Part shown: piece by piece, positions 1 to 8,931 of the stretch
Numbering within the stretch: the first letter of the stretch is position 1
Layout: each line of letters begins with the position of its first letter
Source: Methylobacterium durans
Lineage (GTDB): Bacteria; Pseudomonadota; Alphaproteobacteria; Rhizobiales; Beijerinckiaceae
Direction of reading: 5' to 3'
Length of the DNA stretch: 64,000 nt
Assembly: GCF_003173715.1 (NCBI RefSeq)
Contig: NZ_CP029550.1
Span: 5,906,001-5,970,000, forward strand
Translations under genes and position numbers: made by a program
The notes under the pieces: generated by a model
The model's input: the letters and a program-made list of their open reading frames with translations, nothing else
Database searches by the model: none
What the model was told of the DNA's origin: nothing

Positions 1-46
1 CCGCCCATTCGCACTCTCCGAGCGGGCGGATCGTCGGTCTCGCAGG

Positions 47-1180
47 TCAGGCAGTCCGCTCCTCAATCGGGTGCGTCCGGAGCCTCAGCGGGTCGTAGAA
101 GGGGGTGCGGACCACATTGGCCGGCAGGTTGCCGCCGTCGGTCTGCACCTGAACCTCGGTGCCGAGCGCGGAGAGTTCTAACGGCAGGTGCGCGAGGCCC
201 AGCGACTTCATGAGGTGCCGGCTGAAGGTTGTGCTGTTGACCGTGCCGACTTCGCGTCCGTCCTTGAAGATCTTGGTGCCGGGCCTGATCGCGTCGTCGT
301 GCAGGATCTCCAGCCCGACCTGCGTGAAACGCTCCTTGCCCTTCCTGGCTTGAAGCGCGGCCTTGCCGCGGAAGTTGGGTTTGTCGAGATCGACCGTCCA
401 ATCGGCGCCGACTTCCCAGGGCGTCGTATCGGATTTCGGCATATCGAACGGGAAGAACAGCAGCGCTCCCTCCACCCGCACGATGTCCAGGCAGTCCCAG
501 GAGGCTGCGACGATGCCGAAGGGCTTGCCCGCCTCCATGATGGCGTCCCAGATCGCGACGGCATCCTTCGCGGCGCAGAACACCTCGTAGCCTCGCTCGG
601 CCGAGTAGCCGCCGCGGGCGAGAGACACTTCCTTACCGAACAGTGTCGTGCGGGCGTGTCTGAAGTACTTGAGGCCGGCCAGGTCGAGCGGCGTGTGCGG
701 CCTCAGGATATCGAGGGCCAGGGGGCCCTGCAGGGAGAGGATGTGCACGTCGTCGTCGCGGCCGGCCTGCACGTCGCGGCCGGCCGTGAATTCCGGCAGG
801 ACGTCCTCCAGGCTACCGCCGCCATGCGAGATCCGGAAGGCCTGAGGACCGTCGCGGTAGACGAGCACGTCATCAATCAGCGAGCCATCGTCGTCGACGA
901 TGTTGCTGATCGCCGAATGGCCGGGCGCGATCCTGCTGACGTCGCTGGTGAGCATGGCGTTCAGCATGGCCTCGGCGTCGGGCCCCGCGACATTCACGAT
1001 GCGCAGGCCCGTCACATCGAACAGGCCGGCGCGCGAGCGGACGATTGCGGTCTCCTCGTAGCGATCGGTGCTGTAGCTCTGCGGGATGGGCATCCCGTTC
1101 CACTCGGCATCGAGCTTGGAGCCGAGCGCAAGGTGACGTTCGTTGAGAACGGACTGGCGAGGCAGGTCTTTGTAGCTCAT
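47..1180 (-). CDS. GcvT-family aminomethyltransferase / folate-dependent demethylase
   Basis: The 377-residue product has the two-part GCV_T layout. The N-terminal folate-binding part contains RSRAGLFDVTG (about residues 48-58), and a GYSAERGYEVF segment near residue 195 matches the family's GYTGExGxEI region. The C-terminal beta-barrel part contains GTVNSTTFSR and SLGLAHLP, the usual C-terminal pattern. Family members take a methyl or methylene group from a methylamine-type substrate onto tetrahydrofolate. It is the last visible gene of a minus-strand set after a permease and a cupin, and no glycine-cleavage H or P gene is near. A dedicated N-methyl or S-methyl demethylase is therefore more likely than the glycine-cleavage T protein; this is inference. 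The ATG at 1180 gives the full family N-terminus. Confidence 0.8.
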   Translation of the reverse strand: MSYKDLPRQSVLNERHLALGSKLDAEWNGMPIPQSYSTDRYEETAIVRSRAGLFDVTGLRIVNVAGPDAEAMLNAMLTSDVSRIAPGHSAISNIVDDDGSLIDDVLVYRDGPQAFRISHGGGSLEDVLPEFTAGRDVQAGRDDDVHILSLQGPLALDILRPHTPLDLAGLKYFRHARTTLFGKEVSLARGGYSAERGYEVFCAAKDAVAIWDAIMEAGKPFGIVAASWDCLDIVRVEGALLFFPFDMPKSDTTPWEVGADWTVDLDKPNFRGKAALQARKGKERFTQVGLEILHDDAIRPGTKIFKDGREVGTVNSTTFSRHLMKSLGLAHLPLELSALGTEVQVQTDGGNLPANVVRTPFYDPLRLRTHPIEERTA

Positions 1181-1311
1181 GGCAAGGTTTCCTGTTCCGT
1201 TTTGTTGAAATCGCGATCAAGGACAGCGGATGAGGTTCGCCGAGTGCAGGCGCCGGTGCGAGGACTGGGCCCTGCCGGCGGTCCGGGGCTTGGTCTCGAC
1301 GGGCCGTAGGC

Positions 1312-1695
1312 TCAAGGCGCTGCGCCGGGGATCTCGGCCGCGAAGCGCTTGTGCACGCGCCCGGGCATGTGCCAGGTGCCACGGAACCCCTTGCGGATGG
1401 CGAACCCGTCACCCGGCCCGAACTTCTGGACCTCGCCGCTGGCGGCGTCCGTGACGACGATGCTGCCTTCGATGATCGTGGCCATTTCGTTGAACGGGTA
1501 GTCGGTCAACATCATGGTCCCCGGGGAGCAGGTCCAAACTCCGGCGAAGAAGTTGCCCGTCTCGCTCGTCATGAAGACGTCGAGAACCTGCTCGCAGGTG
1601 CCGTCGACGATCTCGCCGAGGGTGGCGGGGCCGCGCACCTCCCGGCCGCTCTTGCTACCGCTCGAATTGAGATTGACCAGTACTTGAGTTGTCAT
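1312..1695 (-). CDS. Small cupin (DUF861-type) protein
   Basis: The 127-residue protein has a single cupin barrel. The stretch WTCSPGTMMLTDYPFNEMATIIEGSIVVTD corresponds (in part) to cupin motif 1, and FGPGDGFAIRKGFRGTW to motif 2. The first motif lacks the usual HxH pair, as in the DUF861 / ethanolamine-utilisation type cupins, so metal binding is uncertain. The frame is open further upstream, but the ATG at 1695 (MTTQVLVN) begins the conserved part. The gene lies between the permease (125 bp upstream) and the GcvT-like gene (131 bp downstream) on the same strand, suggesting a shared catabolic or detoxifying task. The exact reaction is unknown. Confidence 0.75.
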   Translation of the reverse strand: MTTQVLVNLNSSGSKSGREVRGPATLGEIVDGTCEQVLDVFMTSETGNFFAGVWTCSPGTMMLTDYPFNEMATIIEGSIVVTDAASGEVQKFGPGDGFAIRKGFRGTWHMPGRVHKRFAAEIPGAAP

Positions 1696-1819
1696 GTGTT
1701 CCTCTCGGGGTACCACGTTGTTCCGGTTGCCTGACCGTCTCTCGTGCGGCGAGATGCTTCGGGTAGGCCCGGCGCCCCGGGAGCGTCGCGACGGCGACGC
1801 ACCCGAGGCCTTCGCCAAA

Positions 1820-3571
1820 TCAGAGCGCGAAGAACCAGTTGGCTGAGAGAAGGACCGCCACGCCCGCGATCAGGGCCAAGTACGGGAGCAGCCCCGCCCT
1901 GCGCTCGGCCATCGCTCGCTCGGTGCCGACGTGCAGATCCTCGAACATCGCTGCCGGAAACCTGCCGCCGTCCTGGATGTAGTGCCGGTAACAGAAGACC
2001 GGGATGATCAGGGCGGCCGTGATCAGTCCGGCCCAGAGCGCGATGGGGTTCCACACCTTCGCGCCCGCTCCCAGGAAGATCAGGTTCACGAAAGCGAAGA
2101 TGCTGCCGAGCGCCAGCAGGAAGGTCGGCGCGCGGTACGGCCTCGGGATGTGCGACGAGTCGATCCGGTGGATCCAGGCCGAGTTGAGGTTCAGGAAGGT
2201 GAAGATGATGTAGCAGCAGTTCGACACGGCCAGGATGAAGAAGAAGCTCGTGGCGTTGGCGCAGGCGATCGCGAGGATGACCAGGTTGAAGCAGAGGTCC
2301 GTCCACATCGCGCCGGTCGGGGCGCCGTGCTCGTTGACGCGGCCGAGGTAGCGGGGCAGCCAACCGTCGACCGAACCCTGGTAGAGGGTGCGTGACGAGC
2401 CGGCCATGGCCGTCATGATCGACAGCAGCAGTGCCAGGATCATCAGCATGACCAGCGCGCTCTCGACGAACCGGCCGCCGCCGACCATCCGGGCGAGGGC
2501 TGCCGCGACGCCGGAACCGTCCGCGATCGCGGGGTCGAGCATGCCTTCGACGCCGAGCACGTTCTGGAAGGTGAACGGCACGAGCGTGAACTGGGAGAGG
2601 CACAGGAGGCCGGAGAAGAAGATCGCCTTGAAGGTATCTTTCTCCGGGTTCCGGAACTCGCTCGTGTAGCAGATCGACGTCTCGAACGCGTAGGTCGACC
2701 AGGCCGCGATGAACATGCCGCCGAGCACCAGCGTCCAACCGGCGATGTTCCATTCACCGGCAGCGGGCGCGTTGGGCGCGGCCAGCGGCACGAGCGGCGA
2801 GAAGTTGGCCCAGTTCACGCCGTGGGTGAGGAGCGGAACGATGCCCACGATGAACATCGGGGTGATGACCAGCAGCCCGATATACTTCTGAACGCTGGCG
2901 GTGCCGGAGACACCGCGGTGCTGCACGGCGAATACGCCGAGCATCAACGCCGCGCCGATGAAGAACGCCGCATTGAGGGACAGCGAGACCGGACCGATGG
3001 TCATCTGGAACAGCGTCCAGGTCCGGATCGTCGGCGACAAGGCCGCGACGGCAGCCGCCGTCTTGTCCGCATCGGACATCTGCAGGCTCGCGCCGTGCGT
3101 GGCGAGCCAGTCCAGCACCGCCGGCGCGTTCGCCGCGGGCTGAGGCGCCAGGGCCATGAGGATGTAGGAGGCGGCGATCGAGGAGCCGAGGGAGAGCACC
3201 GGCGACCAGGCGATCCAGTTGCACCAGACGGAGAGAGGCGCGATCAGCTTGGAGTACCGGACCCACGCCGCCGCCCCGTACACCGACGCTCCCCCCGACT
3301 TGTTGGGGAACAGGCCGGCGATCTCGGCGTATGTGAAGGACTGGATGAAGCCCATGACCATGGACAGGGTCCAGATCAGGAAGGCCAGCTTACCCGTGTT
3401 CCCGGCGATGCCGCCGACGGAGAACAGCACCAGAGCGGGAACGCCGCTCGCCACCCAGAACGCGCCGGTCCAGTTGATGCTGCGGTGAAGCTTGCCCTCC
3501 TCGGCAGGAGAGCCGGCGAATGCCGCGATCCCCGGCGATGGATGGATCGCTTTCGGTGTTCCGATGCTCAT
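1820..3571 (-). CDS. APC-superfamily amino acid/amine permease
   Basis: The 583-residue inner-membrane protein has about 12 hydrophobic segments. Near residue 50 it has the early-helix pattern VLFSVGGIAGNTGKLAFLIW, then FTYAEIAGLFPNKSGGASVYG, the helix 2-3 signature of amino-acid/polyamine/organocation permeases. The family moves amino acids or amines by proton or ion coupling. It is longer than typical (450-500) because of an N-terminal cytoplasmic tail and an internal loop. It lies first in the minus-strand set permease-cupin-GcvT, so it probably imports the compound the other two handle. The ATG at 3571 is preceded on its strand by GGGAGG at good distance. Confidence 0.85.
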   Translation of the reverse strand: MSIGTPKAIHPSPGIAAFAGSPAEEGKLHRSINWTGAFWVASGVPALVLFSVGGIAGNTGKLAFLIWTLSMVMGFIQSFTYAEIAGLFPNKSGGASVYGAAAWVRYSKLIAPLSVWCNWIAWSPVLSLGSSIAASYILMALAPQPAANAPAVLDWLATHGASLQMSDADKTAAAVAALSPTIRTWTLFQMTIGPVSLSLNAAFFIGAALMLGVFAVQHRGVSGTASVQKYIGLLVITPMFIVGIVPLLTHGVNWANFSPLVPLAAPNAPAAGEWNIAGWTLVLGGMFIAAWSTYAFETSICYTSEFRNPEKDTFKAIFFSGLLCLSQFTLVPFTFQNVLGVEGMLDPAIADGSGVAAALARMVGGGRFVESALVMLMILALLLSIMTAMAGSSRTLYQGSVDGWLPRYLGRVNEHGAPTGAMWTDLCFNLVILAIACANATSFFFILAVSNCCYIIFTFLNLNSAWIHRIDSSHIPRPYRAPTFLLALGSIFAFVNLIFLGAGAKVWNPIALWAGLITAALIIPVFCYRHYIQDGGRFPAAMFEDLHVGTERAMAERRAGLLPYLALIAGVAVLLSANWFFAL

Positions 3572-3922
3572 GGCGTGCCTCCCACGTTATCGATCATGGA
3601 TTTTTTCGAGTTCATCGCCCGATCTGCGCGGGCGGCGTCGGGTGTGTTGTTGCCCTCACCAGTTTTCGGGCCTGCCGAGAGACCGTGTCGTCGAAAGTCG
3701 CGGTCGGAAGGTCAGTCCACCGGCGGGGCTGACGTCCGCAAGATCGATAATTCGATGAGATCTCTCTCGTGAGATCAGCAAGAAGTCAGGCTTCTCGCTT
3801 CCGACCGATACCCAGGCGCGAAATCTTCGCCGCAACTTCGACCGACGCTCAGGTCCGCCGAGACGGGCCTTCGTTCAACGATGTGGGGGACATGTCGAAG
3901 AGGCCGCTGCCGGCTGCCCGGA
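3572..3922. other. Intergenic region upstream of the permease
   Basis: About 350 bp between the permease start and a truncated gene end. It must contain the promoter of the permease unit. No clear gene, terminator or long inverted repeat was seen. Confidence 0.4.
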
Positions 3923-4184
3923 TCACCGTCCCTCTCGCGCGGTCAACGACGTCTGATCGGGCTGGATGCCGGGCGAGAGAGGCGCCCCGTCATCCTCGGC
4001 AGCGAGACGCTCGATGACGAGATCTTGGTAGCGGGTCAGACCCTTGTACTCCGCCAGTTCGGGCGGAAGCGTCTTCAACACGCGGTGGAGGCGCTTGCGC
4101 CACTTCTCGACGCGCTCGATGTCCTGCAGGCTGATGAGGTAGGCGCGGATCCCGAACAGGATCCCGTTCGACCTCGGCAGCCGG
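3923..4184 (-). pseudogene. C-terminal remnant of an unidentified gene cut off by the IS3-family element
   Basis: Reading the minus strand from the insertion-sequence end at 4184, one frame stays open for about 87 codons to a TGA at 3923-3925. It gives a protein-like sequence, for example LISLQDIERVEKWRKRLH and LPPELAEYKGLTRYQDLVI, rich in charged helices. No start is available because the frame enters the insertion sequence. I do not recognise the family. It is most simply the 3' end of a gene interrupted or deleted when the IS arrived. Confidence 0.5.
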
Positions 4185-4258
4185 TGTCCGTCGTCAGATG
4201 ATTTGAGACGATCTGGGACGCTCAGGAACGGAGGCTCTGGTCCACCTGGGTTGAGAGG

Positions 4259-5239
4259 TTAGGCAGCCCGCGCGTGGTGGCGCAAGCGGCGGTCGATGAG
4301 GGTCTGACGCTTGATCTGCGCCCGCTCGCGCAGGATGCCCTCGCCGCGGCCGAGATAGACGTCAGCGGGGGTGAGATTGCCCAGGCTCTCGTGAGCTCGG
4401 ACGTGGTTGTAGTGCTCCACGAAGGCGGCAACCCGGGCCTCCAACTCGCCCGGCAGGTAGGCGTGTTCGAGCAGGATGCGGTTCTTGAGCGTCTGGTGCC
4501 AGCGCTCGATCTTGCCCTGCGTCTGGGGATGGCGCGGCGCACCGCGGATGTGGGTCATGCCTCGGCTGCCAAGCCATGTCGCCAAGTCACCCGCGACGTA
4601 GCTCGATCCGTTGTCGGTCAGCAGCCGCGGGCGATGCGCCACCGGCACCTGATCGAGCCCGGCCGCGGTCAGCGCCAGATCGAGCGTGGCGGTGACGTCG
4701 CTGGCCTGCATCGTGGCGCAGAGCTTCCAGGCCACGATGAAGCGCGAGAAGTCGTCCAGCACCGTCGACAGGTAGTACCAGCCCCAGCCGACAACCTTCA
4801 GGTAGGTGAAGTCGGTCTGCCAGAGCTGGTTGGGCGCCGTGGTCTTGTCGCGGAACGCGTCGGCGGCCTTGACGACGATGTAAGCGGGGCTGGTGATCAG
4901 GTCCTGGGCCTTGAGCAGGCGGTAGACGCTGGCTTCCGAGACGAAGTAGCGCCGCTCGTCGGTGAAGCGCACCGCCAGTTCGCGTGGGCTGAGTTCCGGC
5001 TCCTCCAGCGCGAGGGCGACGATCTGCTCGCGGATCTCTGTCGGTAGACGGTTCCAGACCCGGCTGGGCCGGGATGGTCGGTCAGCCAATGCCTCGGGAC
5101 CGCCTCTCAGGTAGGCGTCGTACCAGCGGTAGAACGTCGATCGGGTGATGCCGAGCTTCTCCAGGGTGCGGCGCACCGGCAGGTGGGATTGCTCAACCAG
5201 CCGGATGATCTCCAGCTTCTCAGGGGCTGGGTACCTCAT
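4259..5239 (-). CDS. IS3-family transposase OrfB (DDE integrase domain)
   Basis: The 326-residue protein starts with a winged-helix DNA-binding region (SHLPVRRTLEKLGITRSTFYRW) and then an rve-type DDE catalytic core. The three acidic residues are visible as the D of WQTDFTY, the D of LLTDNGSSYVAG and the E of GKIERWHQTLKNR. It cuts and joins the element's ends. It overlaps orfA by 4 bp (ATGA), so the two are translationally coupled rather than joined by the -1 frameshift usual in many IS3 elements. It looks intact. Confidence 0.93.
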   Translation of the reverse strand: MRYPAPEKLEIIRLVEQSHLPVRRTLEKLGITRSTFYRWYDAYLRGGPEALADRPSRPSRVWNRLPTEIREQIVALALEEPELSPRELAVRFTDERRYFVSEASVYRLLKAQDLITSPAYIVVKAADAFRDKTTAPNQLWQTDFTYLKVVGWGWYYLSTVLDDFSRFIVAWKLCATMQASDVTATLDLALTAAGLDQVPVAHRPRLLTDNGSSYVAGDLATWLGSRGMTHIRGAPRHPQTQGKIERWHQTLKNRILLEHAYLPGELEARVAAFVEHYNHVRAHESLGNLTPADVYLGRGEGILRERAQIKRQTLIDRRLRHHARAA

Positions 5240-5610
5240 GCCTCGTCGTCCCCAGCCCCGCTCATGCTTTTTTTGAGCAGGCGGTTCTCCAGGAGGAGAT
5301 CGGCCACAACCTCCTTCAGCGCGCCCGCCTCGCGGCGCAGCTCCTTGACTTCGTCTGCTGTCGCCGCCCGCGCCGTGTCGCCCGCCAGCCGCTTCTTACC
5401 GGCTTCCAGGAACTCCTTGGACCAGCCGTAGTACATCGAGCTGGCGATGCCCTCGCGCCGACACAGCTCGGCGATACTGTCCTCGCCGCGCAGGCCCTCC
5501 AGCACGATGCGGATCTTCTCCTCGGCCGAGAACTGCCGGCGGGTGGCCCGGCGGATGTCTTTGATCACCGCGTCTGCCGGCTTGCGTGCCAGTCCGGATG
5601 TCTGCTTCAT
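5236..5610 (-). CDS. IS3-family transposase OrfA (HTH, leucine-zipper)
   Basis: The 124-residue basic protein has an HTH_Tnp_1 domain (RRQFSAEEKIRIVLEGLRG, then IAELCRREGIASSMYYGW) followed by a coiled coil (LKEVVADLLLENRLLKKSM). This is the DNA-binding and multimerising subunit of IS3 elements. Its stop overlaps the orfB start. The ATG at 5610 is the natural start. Confidence 0.9.
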   Translation of the reverse strand: MKQTSGLARKPADAVIKDIRRATRRQFSAEEKIRIVLEGLRGEDSIAELCRREGIASSMYYGWSKEFLEAGKKRLAGDTARAATADEVKELRREAGALKEVVADLLLENRLLKKSMSGAGDDEA

Positions 5611-5697
5611 CGTCGTGCCTCAGGACTACGATGAACCAGCCATCCTCCGTTCGTGAAGGGCCTCGATGTGTCTCAGGAGCGCTGACGGCGGACAGCG

Positions 5698-6060
5698 TCA
5701 TTGCCGTGCGCTGAGCCACTCGCCGGCCAAAGAGAGTGTAGCCCGATAAATGAGCCGGCCATCATCATCGCGAACGCTGACCATGTAGTCGAGTAGGTCA
5801 TCCTGCAAAACGTCATCCCTCGCGATCGCTGTCAGTGCACGCATCGCTTCTACTCGGGCATCCTGAGCACTCTCGCACTCCGTCCCTTCGCTGTCTCGCA
5901 CGCAGCGGTTGCCGTCAGCAAAATCGAAGAAGAAGCGAGATGATCTCAATACGCCGGTCGCGAAGCTCGACGTCTGCCCCTCGCCACTTTGCACGGAAGG
6001 GTCGTCCTCGCGGGTGCGATTTGCTTGCTCGCCAATTGTGTTATCAGTATAGCAATTCAC
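5698..6060 (-). CDS. DUF6894 family protein
   Basis: The 120-residue protein contains SRFFFDFADGNRCVRDSEGTE and, later, the DGRLIYRATLSLAGEW region, the typical pattern of the small DUF6894 proteins common in Methylobacterium; their function is unknown. Most members begin right at the (R)(F)FFD motif, so the N-terminal ~40 residues here are extra. The start is decided by the ribosome site: AGGAGGG lies 9 bp before a GTG at 6060. A TTG at 5949 would give the shorter, family-sized protein but has no clear ribosome site. The stop is 3 bp from the IS3-family element. Confidence 0.7.
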   Translation of the reverse strand: MNCYTDNTIGEQANRTREDDPSVQSGEGQTSSFATGVLRSSRFFFDFADGNRCVRDSEGTECESAQDARVEAMRALTAIARDDVLQDDLLDYMVSVRDDDGRLIYRATLSLAGEWLSARQ

Positions 6061-6461
6061 TATGGAAGCCCTCCTAGGCTAAACTCATATAATCCACATT
6101 TGAATTCGTAATTTTCTAATGGTTAACAAAACGTTAATATGCTCGTTTTGTACGTTATCGGATGATGGCAAGCTAAGCTTTGCGCAGGCGCCCCGTCGCC
6201 ATCTCTCTTGAGAAAGATGACGCCAGCTGCACCCAACCTTTCGCCTCCTGACGGCTGGGTACGATCAGCGATTGTCGCCGTCGACGATAGCGATAGGAGA
6301 TCTCTTCATAACAAGGCTCACGGTCTCGGTTGCCGCAAAAGGCGCAAGCGAGCTTCAGCCTGAACGACCCCTTCTGCGATCAAATAATACCGGGTAATCG
6401 ATTCCTAGTCGCATTCACGGCCGTGATGCATGGCCATCAGCAGCATCGACACCTGCGGTAT
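6061..6461. other. A/T-rich intergenic region
   Basis: About 400 bp, clearly richer in A and T around 6080-6180 than the surroundings. It should hold the promoter of the DUF6894 gene. No gene with a ribosome site and sensible codon use was found on either strand. Confidence 0.4.
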
Positions 6462-6881
6462 TCAGAAGTGTCGCGAGATCGCTGCGATGGACCGCTGATG
6501 AATGATTTCTATGAAACCGTCCGCACTTGTTGGGGATATTCCAGCGGCGCTCAGAGCCCGTCTCGAATGGACGCGTGCCTCGACGATGGAAATCGTCTGG
6601 CCAGCGCCGAAAGTGGATGATGCTCGCTTGTCGAAATCCTCAGCTGCGAAGTTAAAGGCGGAGCAGTAAACTGCTCGCGGAAGGTCGCGAGGGGTGCGGG
6701 CAAGTTGGTCCCAGCACTCATCGATCTTCCGGACCACGTCAGCAAGGGAGCCACGACGGACCGCAGCGACGAAGTCGCCAACGCCCCGCTCGATCGCCTG
6801 ATCCGGCGCAGCTTGCTGAGCTAGCGGAGCGCTGGTCGCGAGCATCAGCAAGATGACCAGCAAAGCGGCGCGGTCCGTCAC
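6462..6881 (-). CDS. Secreted hypothetical protein
   Basis: The 139-residue protein has a clear signal peptide (AALLVILLMLATSAPLAQQ, cleavage probably after the AQ or near residue 22) and a small, mixed alpha/beta mature part with two cysteines (DECWDQL, AVYCSAF). It uses a GTG start. It is probably periplasmic. No family is recognised. It stands alone on the minus strand, 57 bp downstream of another small gene of the same direction. Confidence 0.6.
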   Translation of the reverse strand: MTDRAALLVILLMLATSAPLAQQAAPDQAIERGVGDFVAAVRRGSLADVVRKIDECWDQLARTPRDLPRAVYCSAFNFAAEDFDKRASSTFGAGQTISIVEARVHSRRALSAAGISPTSADGFIEIIHQRSIAAISRHF

Positions 6882-6938
6882 TTCGGGCAGTCCTTGTTCG
6901 TCGGAGGCTCGCGGAGCGATCGTTGCTCGCCGAGCTGC

Positions 6939-7187
6939 TCAGTGCTTGGCGAGGCTCTCGAAGTCGGCCTCGGAGCCGATCTTCTCGCAGAAGCGTGCAA
7001 GCCGGCTCAGGCTCGGCTCGGCAAGGCCGCCAGCATTCGCGAAGGTGGCGAGCGCGAAGCTGACCAGAAGCTCCGCCTCCTCCTGCGTCACCGCTCGACC
7101 GCTCAAGGTGCTGGCCGCGCCCCTCACGGCATGCACGGCTTGGCGGAATGCCGGGTCACCCTTCAGGTCCTCCAGGCGTGACGCCAC
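6939..7187 (-). CDS. Small hypothetical helical protein
   Basis: The 82-residue product (ASRLEDLKGDPAFRQAVHAV...) appears fully alpha-helical and soluble. An AGGAGG lies 5 bp before the GTG at 7187, which supports it as a real gene. No known family is recognised. It may be co-transcribed with the secreted protein downstream. Confidence 0.5.
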   Translation of the reverse strand: MASRLEDLKGDPAFRQAVHAVRGAASTLSGRAVTQEEAELLVSFALATFANAGGLAEPSLSRLARFCEKIGSEADFESLAKH

Positions 7188-7634
7188 TTCGCCCTCCTGA
7201 TCCTTCTCAGCCGAGATCGGCTTACGTTGCGAGTTTCAAGAGGCACTTGCCACAGCCTCATCGGAGGTGGAAGGCGATCCAGAGAGCACAGGCGAGCACG
7301 CCGACGACGAGCAGCCATCTGATGATCGCGGTCAGGACGGCTGACGCTTCATCTCGGAGGTTCCTTCGCCCTCCGGTGTGCGGCAAGCATGCGCTCGTCT
7401 CGAAGGCCTTTCTCCGGTCGGCCTGGGCCGCTGGTATCCCCCGATCAGGTATGTGAGGTCGCGCACGGCAGTGCCTCCCTTCCACAATTAGATTGATTGC
7501 AGGCCAGCATTCCTGGTCGTGAGGAACCGGTCGACACAGCGGGAGGGGGAGCTTTGCTCGCCCGCTGTGTCGGCCGGTTTCCGTCTGCACGGGCCAGCCA
7601 AAAGCTCCGGTTCGCCTCTGGGCACCGTCCGGCA
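7188..7634. other. Gap with weak small-gene candidates
   Basis: No convincing gene. On the minus strand 7332-7466 could encode a 44-residue basic peptide (RDLTYLIGGYQRPRP...) from a GTG preceded by GGAGG at 7 bp. An overlapping minus frame ending at 7258 encodes one membrane-helix-like stretch (WLLVVGVLACALWIAFHL) but lacks a good start. Either could be a remnant or a small membrane peptide. Confidence 0.3.
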
Positions 7635-8657
7635 TCAATTCGGCTGCGCCTTCGCACCATAGCGCCGCGTCCACTCTGCAAGAACCCTTGTGCGGTTCTC
7701 AGCCATCCATGAGAGATCATTCTTCGCCATGCGCGCCTCGATGTGAGGCGGATATGTCGATGGCGGATTGGAGACCTCTGGGTGGGCGACGATCGCGAAG
7801 GTCTGCGCATAAAGTTCGTTGGCCGCACGACTTGCTGCCCAGTCCGCCACGCGTTTCGCAAGATCGATATGATGTGAGCCCGCGACGATGGCGAAGGCTT
7901 CCAACTCCCACCCGACACCATCTGCAGGCACGAGGATCTGAATTGGCGCTCCGCCCTCTTTGAGCAGCGCGGCACGCATGTCGTAGCTCAAGCCAGCCAG
8001 ATGGCGACCGTTTGCAACCTCCTCACAGGGACCTGAGCCCGTAGCAAGATACGCGACGACGTTCTGATCGAGCGCGTCCATGAACGCCCAGGCTGCGTCC
8101 TCGCCCATGTTCTGGATCCAGTTCGAGACGAGGAGATAGCCCGTCCCCGTCATGACGGGGCTGGGTAGGACGAGGCGGCCTTTCCATTCGGAGCGGAGAA
8201 GGTGCTGCCATCTGGTTGGCGTGAGAATGCGCTGGCGCTGGGCAAGGTCGCTGTTCAGGCAAATCACGCCGAGATACGCATCCATGCCCGTCCACGTGTA
8301 GGGCGCTGTCGGATCACGGAAGGGCTTGCGAAGTCGGTCAGCACCGACTGGCTCGTAGGGTAGGAGCAGTCCGAGCTTTTCGAAGGCGATGAGGCTGGTG
8401 GCAGCAAGGCCGAGCACCATGTCGGCCTGCATATGCTCGCGTTCGGCAAGGATCCGGTCAGTCAGCACGCCGGTCTGATGCCAGACCCATGAAATTTCGA
8501 CCTCCGGTACCGCGGCTTCGATGGCCTGCTTAAACGGTGCGTGCTGCTCAGGCTCCAGCGCGGTGTAGATCGTCAGTCGCGTGCGCTCGGTGGCGTGGGC
8601 TGCTGGAGCGATCCCGAAGGCCACCAGTAGGCCGAGGAGAGCAGCCGCTAGCCTCAT
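7635..8657 (-). CDS. ABC-transporter periplasmic binding protein, Fe(III)/2-aminoethylphosphonate type
   Basis: The 340-residue protein has a signal peptide (AALLGLLVAFGIAPAAHA) and then the type-2 binding-protein fold of the AfuA/PhnS group: LTIYTALEPEQHAPFKQAIE at the mature N-terminus, then ADMVLGLAATSLIAFEKLG and VVAYLATGSGPCEEVANG, where family members carry the ligand-contacting GS. Homologues bind ferric iron or 2-aminoethylphosphonate. No permease or ATPase gene accompanies it, so it is an orphan. Its ATG overlaps the stop of the XRE regulator gene by 4 bp (ATGA), so the pair is one transcription unit. Confidence 0.8.
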   Translation of the reverse strand: MRLAAALLGLLVAFGIAPAAHATERTRLTIYTALEPEQHAPFKQAIEAAVPEVEISWVWHQTGVLTDRILAEREHMQADMVLGLAATSLIAFEKLGLLLPYEPVGADRLRKPFRDPTAPYTWTGMDAYLGVICLNSDLAQRQRILTPTRWQHLLRSEWKGRLVLPSPVMTGTGYLLVSNWIQNMGEDAAWAFMDALDQNVVAYLATGSGPCEEVANGRHLAGLSYDMRAALLKEGGAPIQILVPADGVGWELEAFAIVAGSHHIDLAKRVADWAASRAANELYAQTFAIVAHPEVSNPPSTYPPHIEARMAKNDLSWMAENRTRVLAEWTRRYGAKAQPN

Positions 8658-8911
8658 GACCCCTGCGGCTCGCGGTGGCGCACGCCGGGACCACCTCCAT
8701 TCTGCGGTATGAAATCAATACCAGCGGTCTCCAGAGCCTCGCGCAGATCGTCGGTCGTCCTCTCACGAACCTGCCTTTTATTCGTTTCGAAATCCGCGAT
8801 GGCCGCTCTCGAAACCTTGCCTTCTCGAGCAAGGTCTTCGCGGCTCCAATCGAGGAGGGCTCGCGCGGCGCGACACTGTCCGGTAGAAATTGGCCTTTTA
8901 TCCAAAATCAT
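8654..8911 (-). CDS. XRE-family helix-turn-helix regulator
   Basis: The 85-residue protein is one HTH_3 domain: TGQCRAARALLDWSREDLA (helices 1-2), then KVSRAAIADFETNKRQV (recognition helix), with a short C-terminal tail (LREALETAGIDFIPQNGGG) typical of small XRE repressors. It is likely to bind the perfect 12+12 bp inverted repeat at 8932-8960, 20 bp upstream of its own start, and thus repress itself and the coupled binding-protein gene. The ATG at 8911 is the only good start. Confidence 0.85.
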   Translation of the reverse strand: MILDKRPISTGQCRAARALLDWSREDLAREGKVSRAAIADFETNKRQVRERTTDDLREALETAGIDFIPQNGGGPGVRHREPQGS

Positions 8912-8931
8912 ACTTTTAAACTTGAAATCTT

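Larger units (their letters stand above)
4185..5694 (-). mobile_element. IS3-family insertion sequence (1510 bp)
   Basis: The ends form a 13-bp imperfect inverted repeat, TGTCCGTCGTCAG at 4185-4197 and TGTCCGCCGTCAG read inward from 5694, with one mismatch and the TG...CA termini of the family. Inside are orfA and orfB overlapping by ATGA. The flanks (CGG to the left, GCG to the right) are not a duplication, so the element may have lost its duplication through recombination or adjacent deletion. The left flank is a gene remnant and the right flank is 3 bp from the stop of a DUF6894 gene. Confidence 0.88.

Noticed and set aside
188..1309. Long antisense open frame opposite the GcvT-like gene
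   Set aside because: It is a chance frame of high-GC DNA; the minus-strand product has clear family motifs while this one has none.
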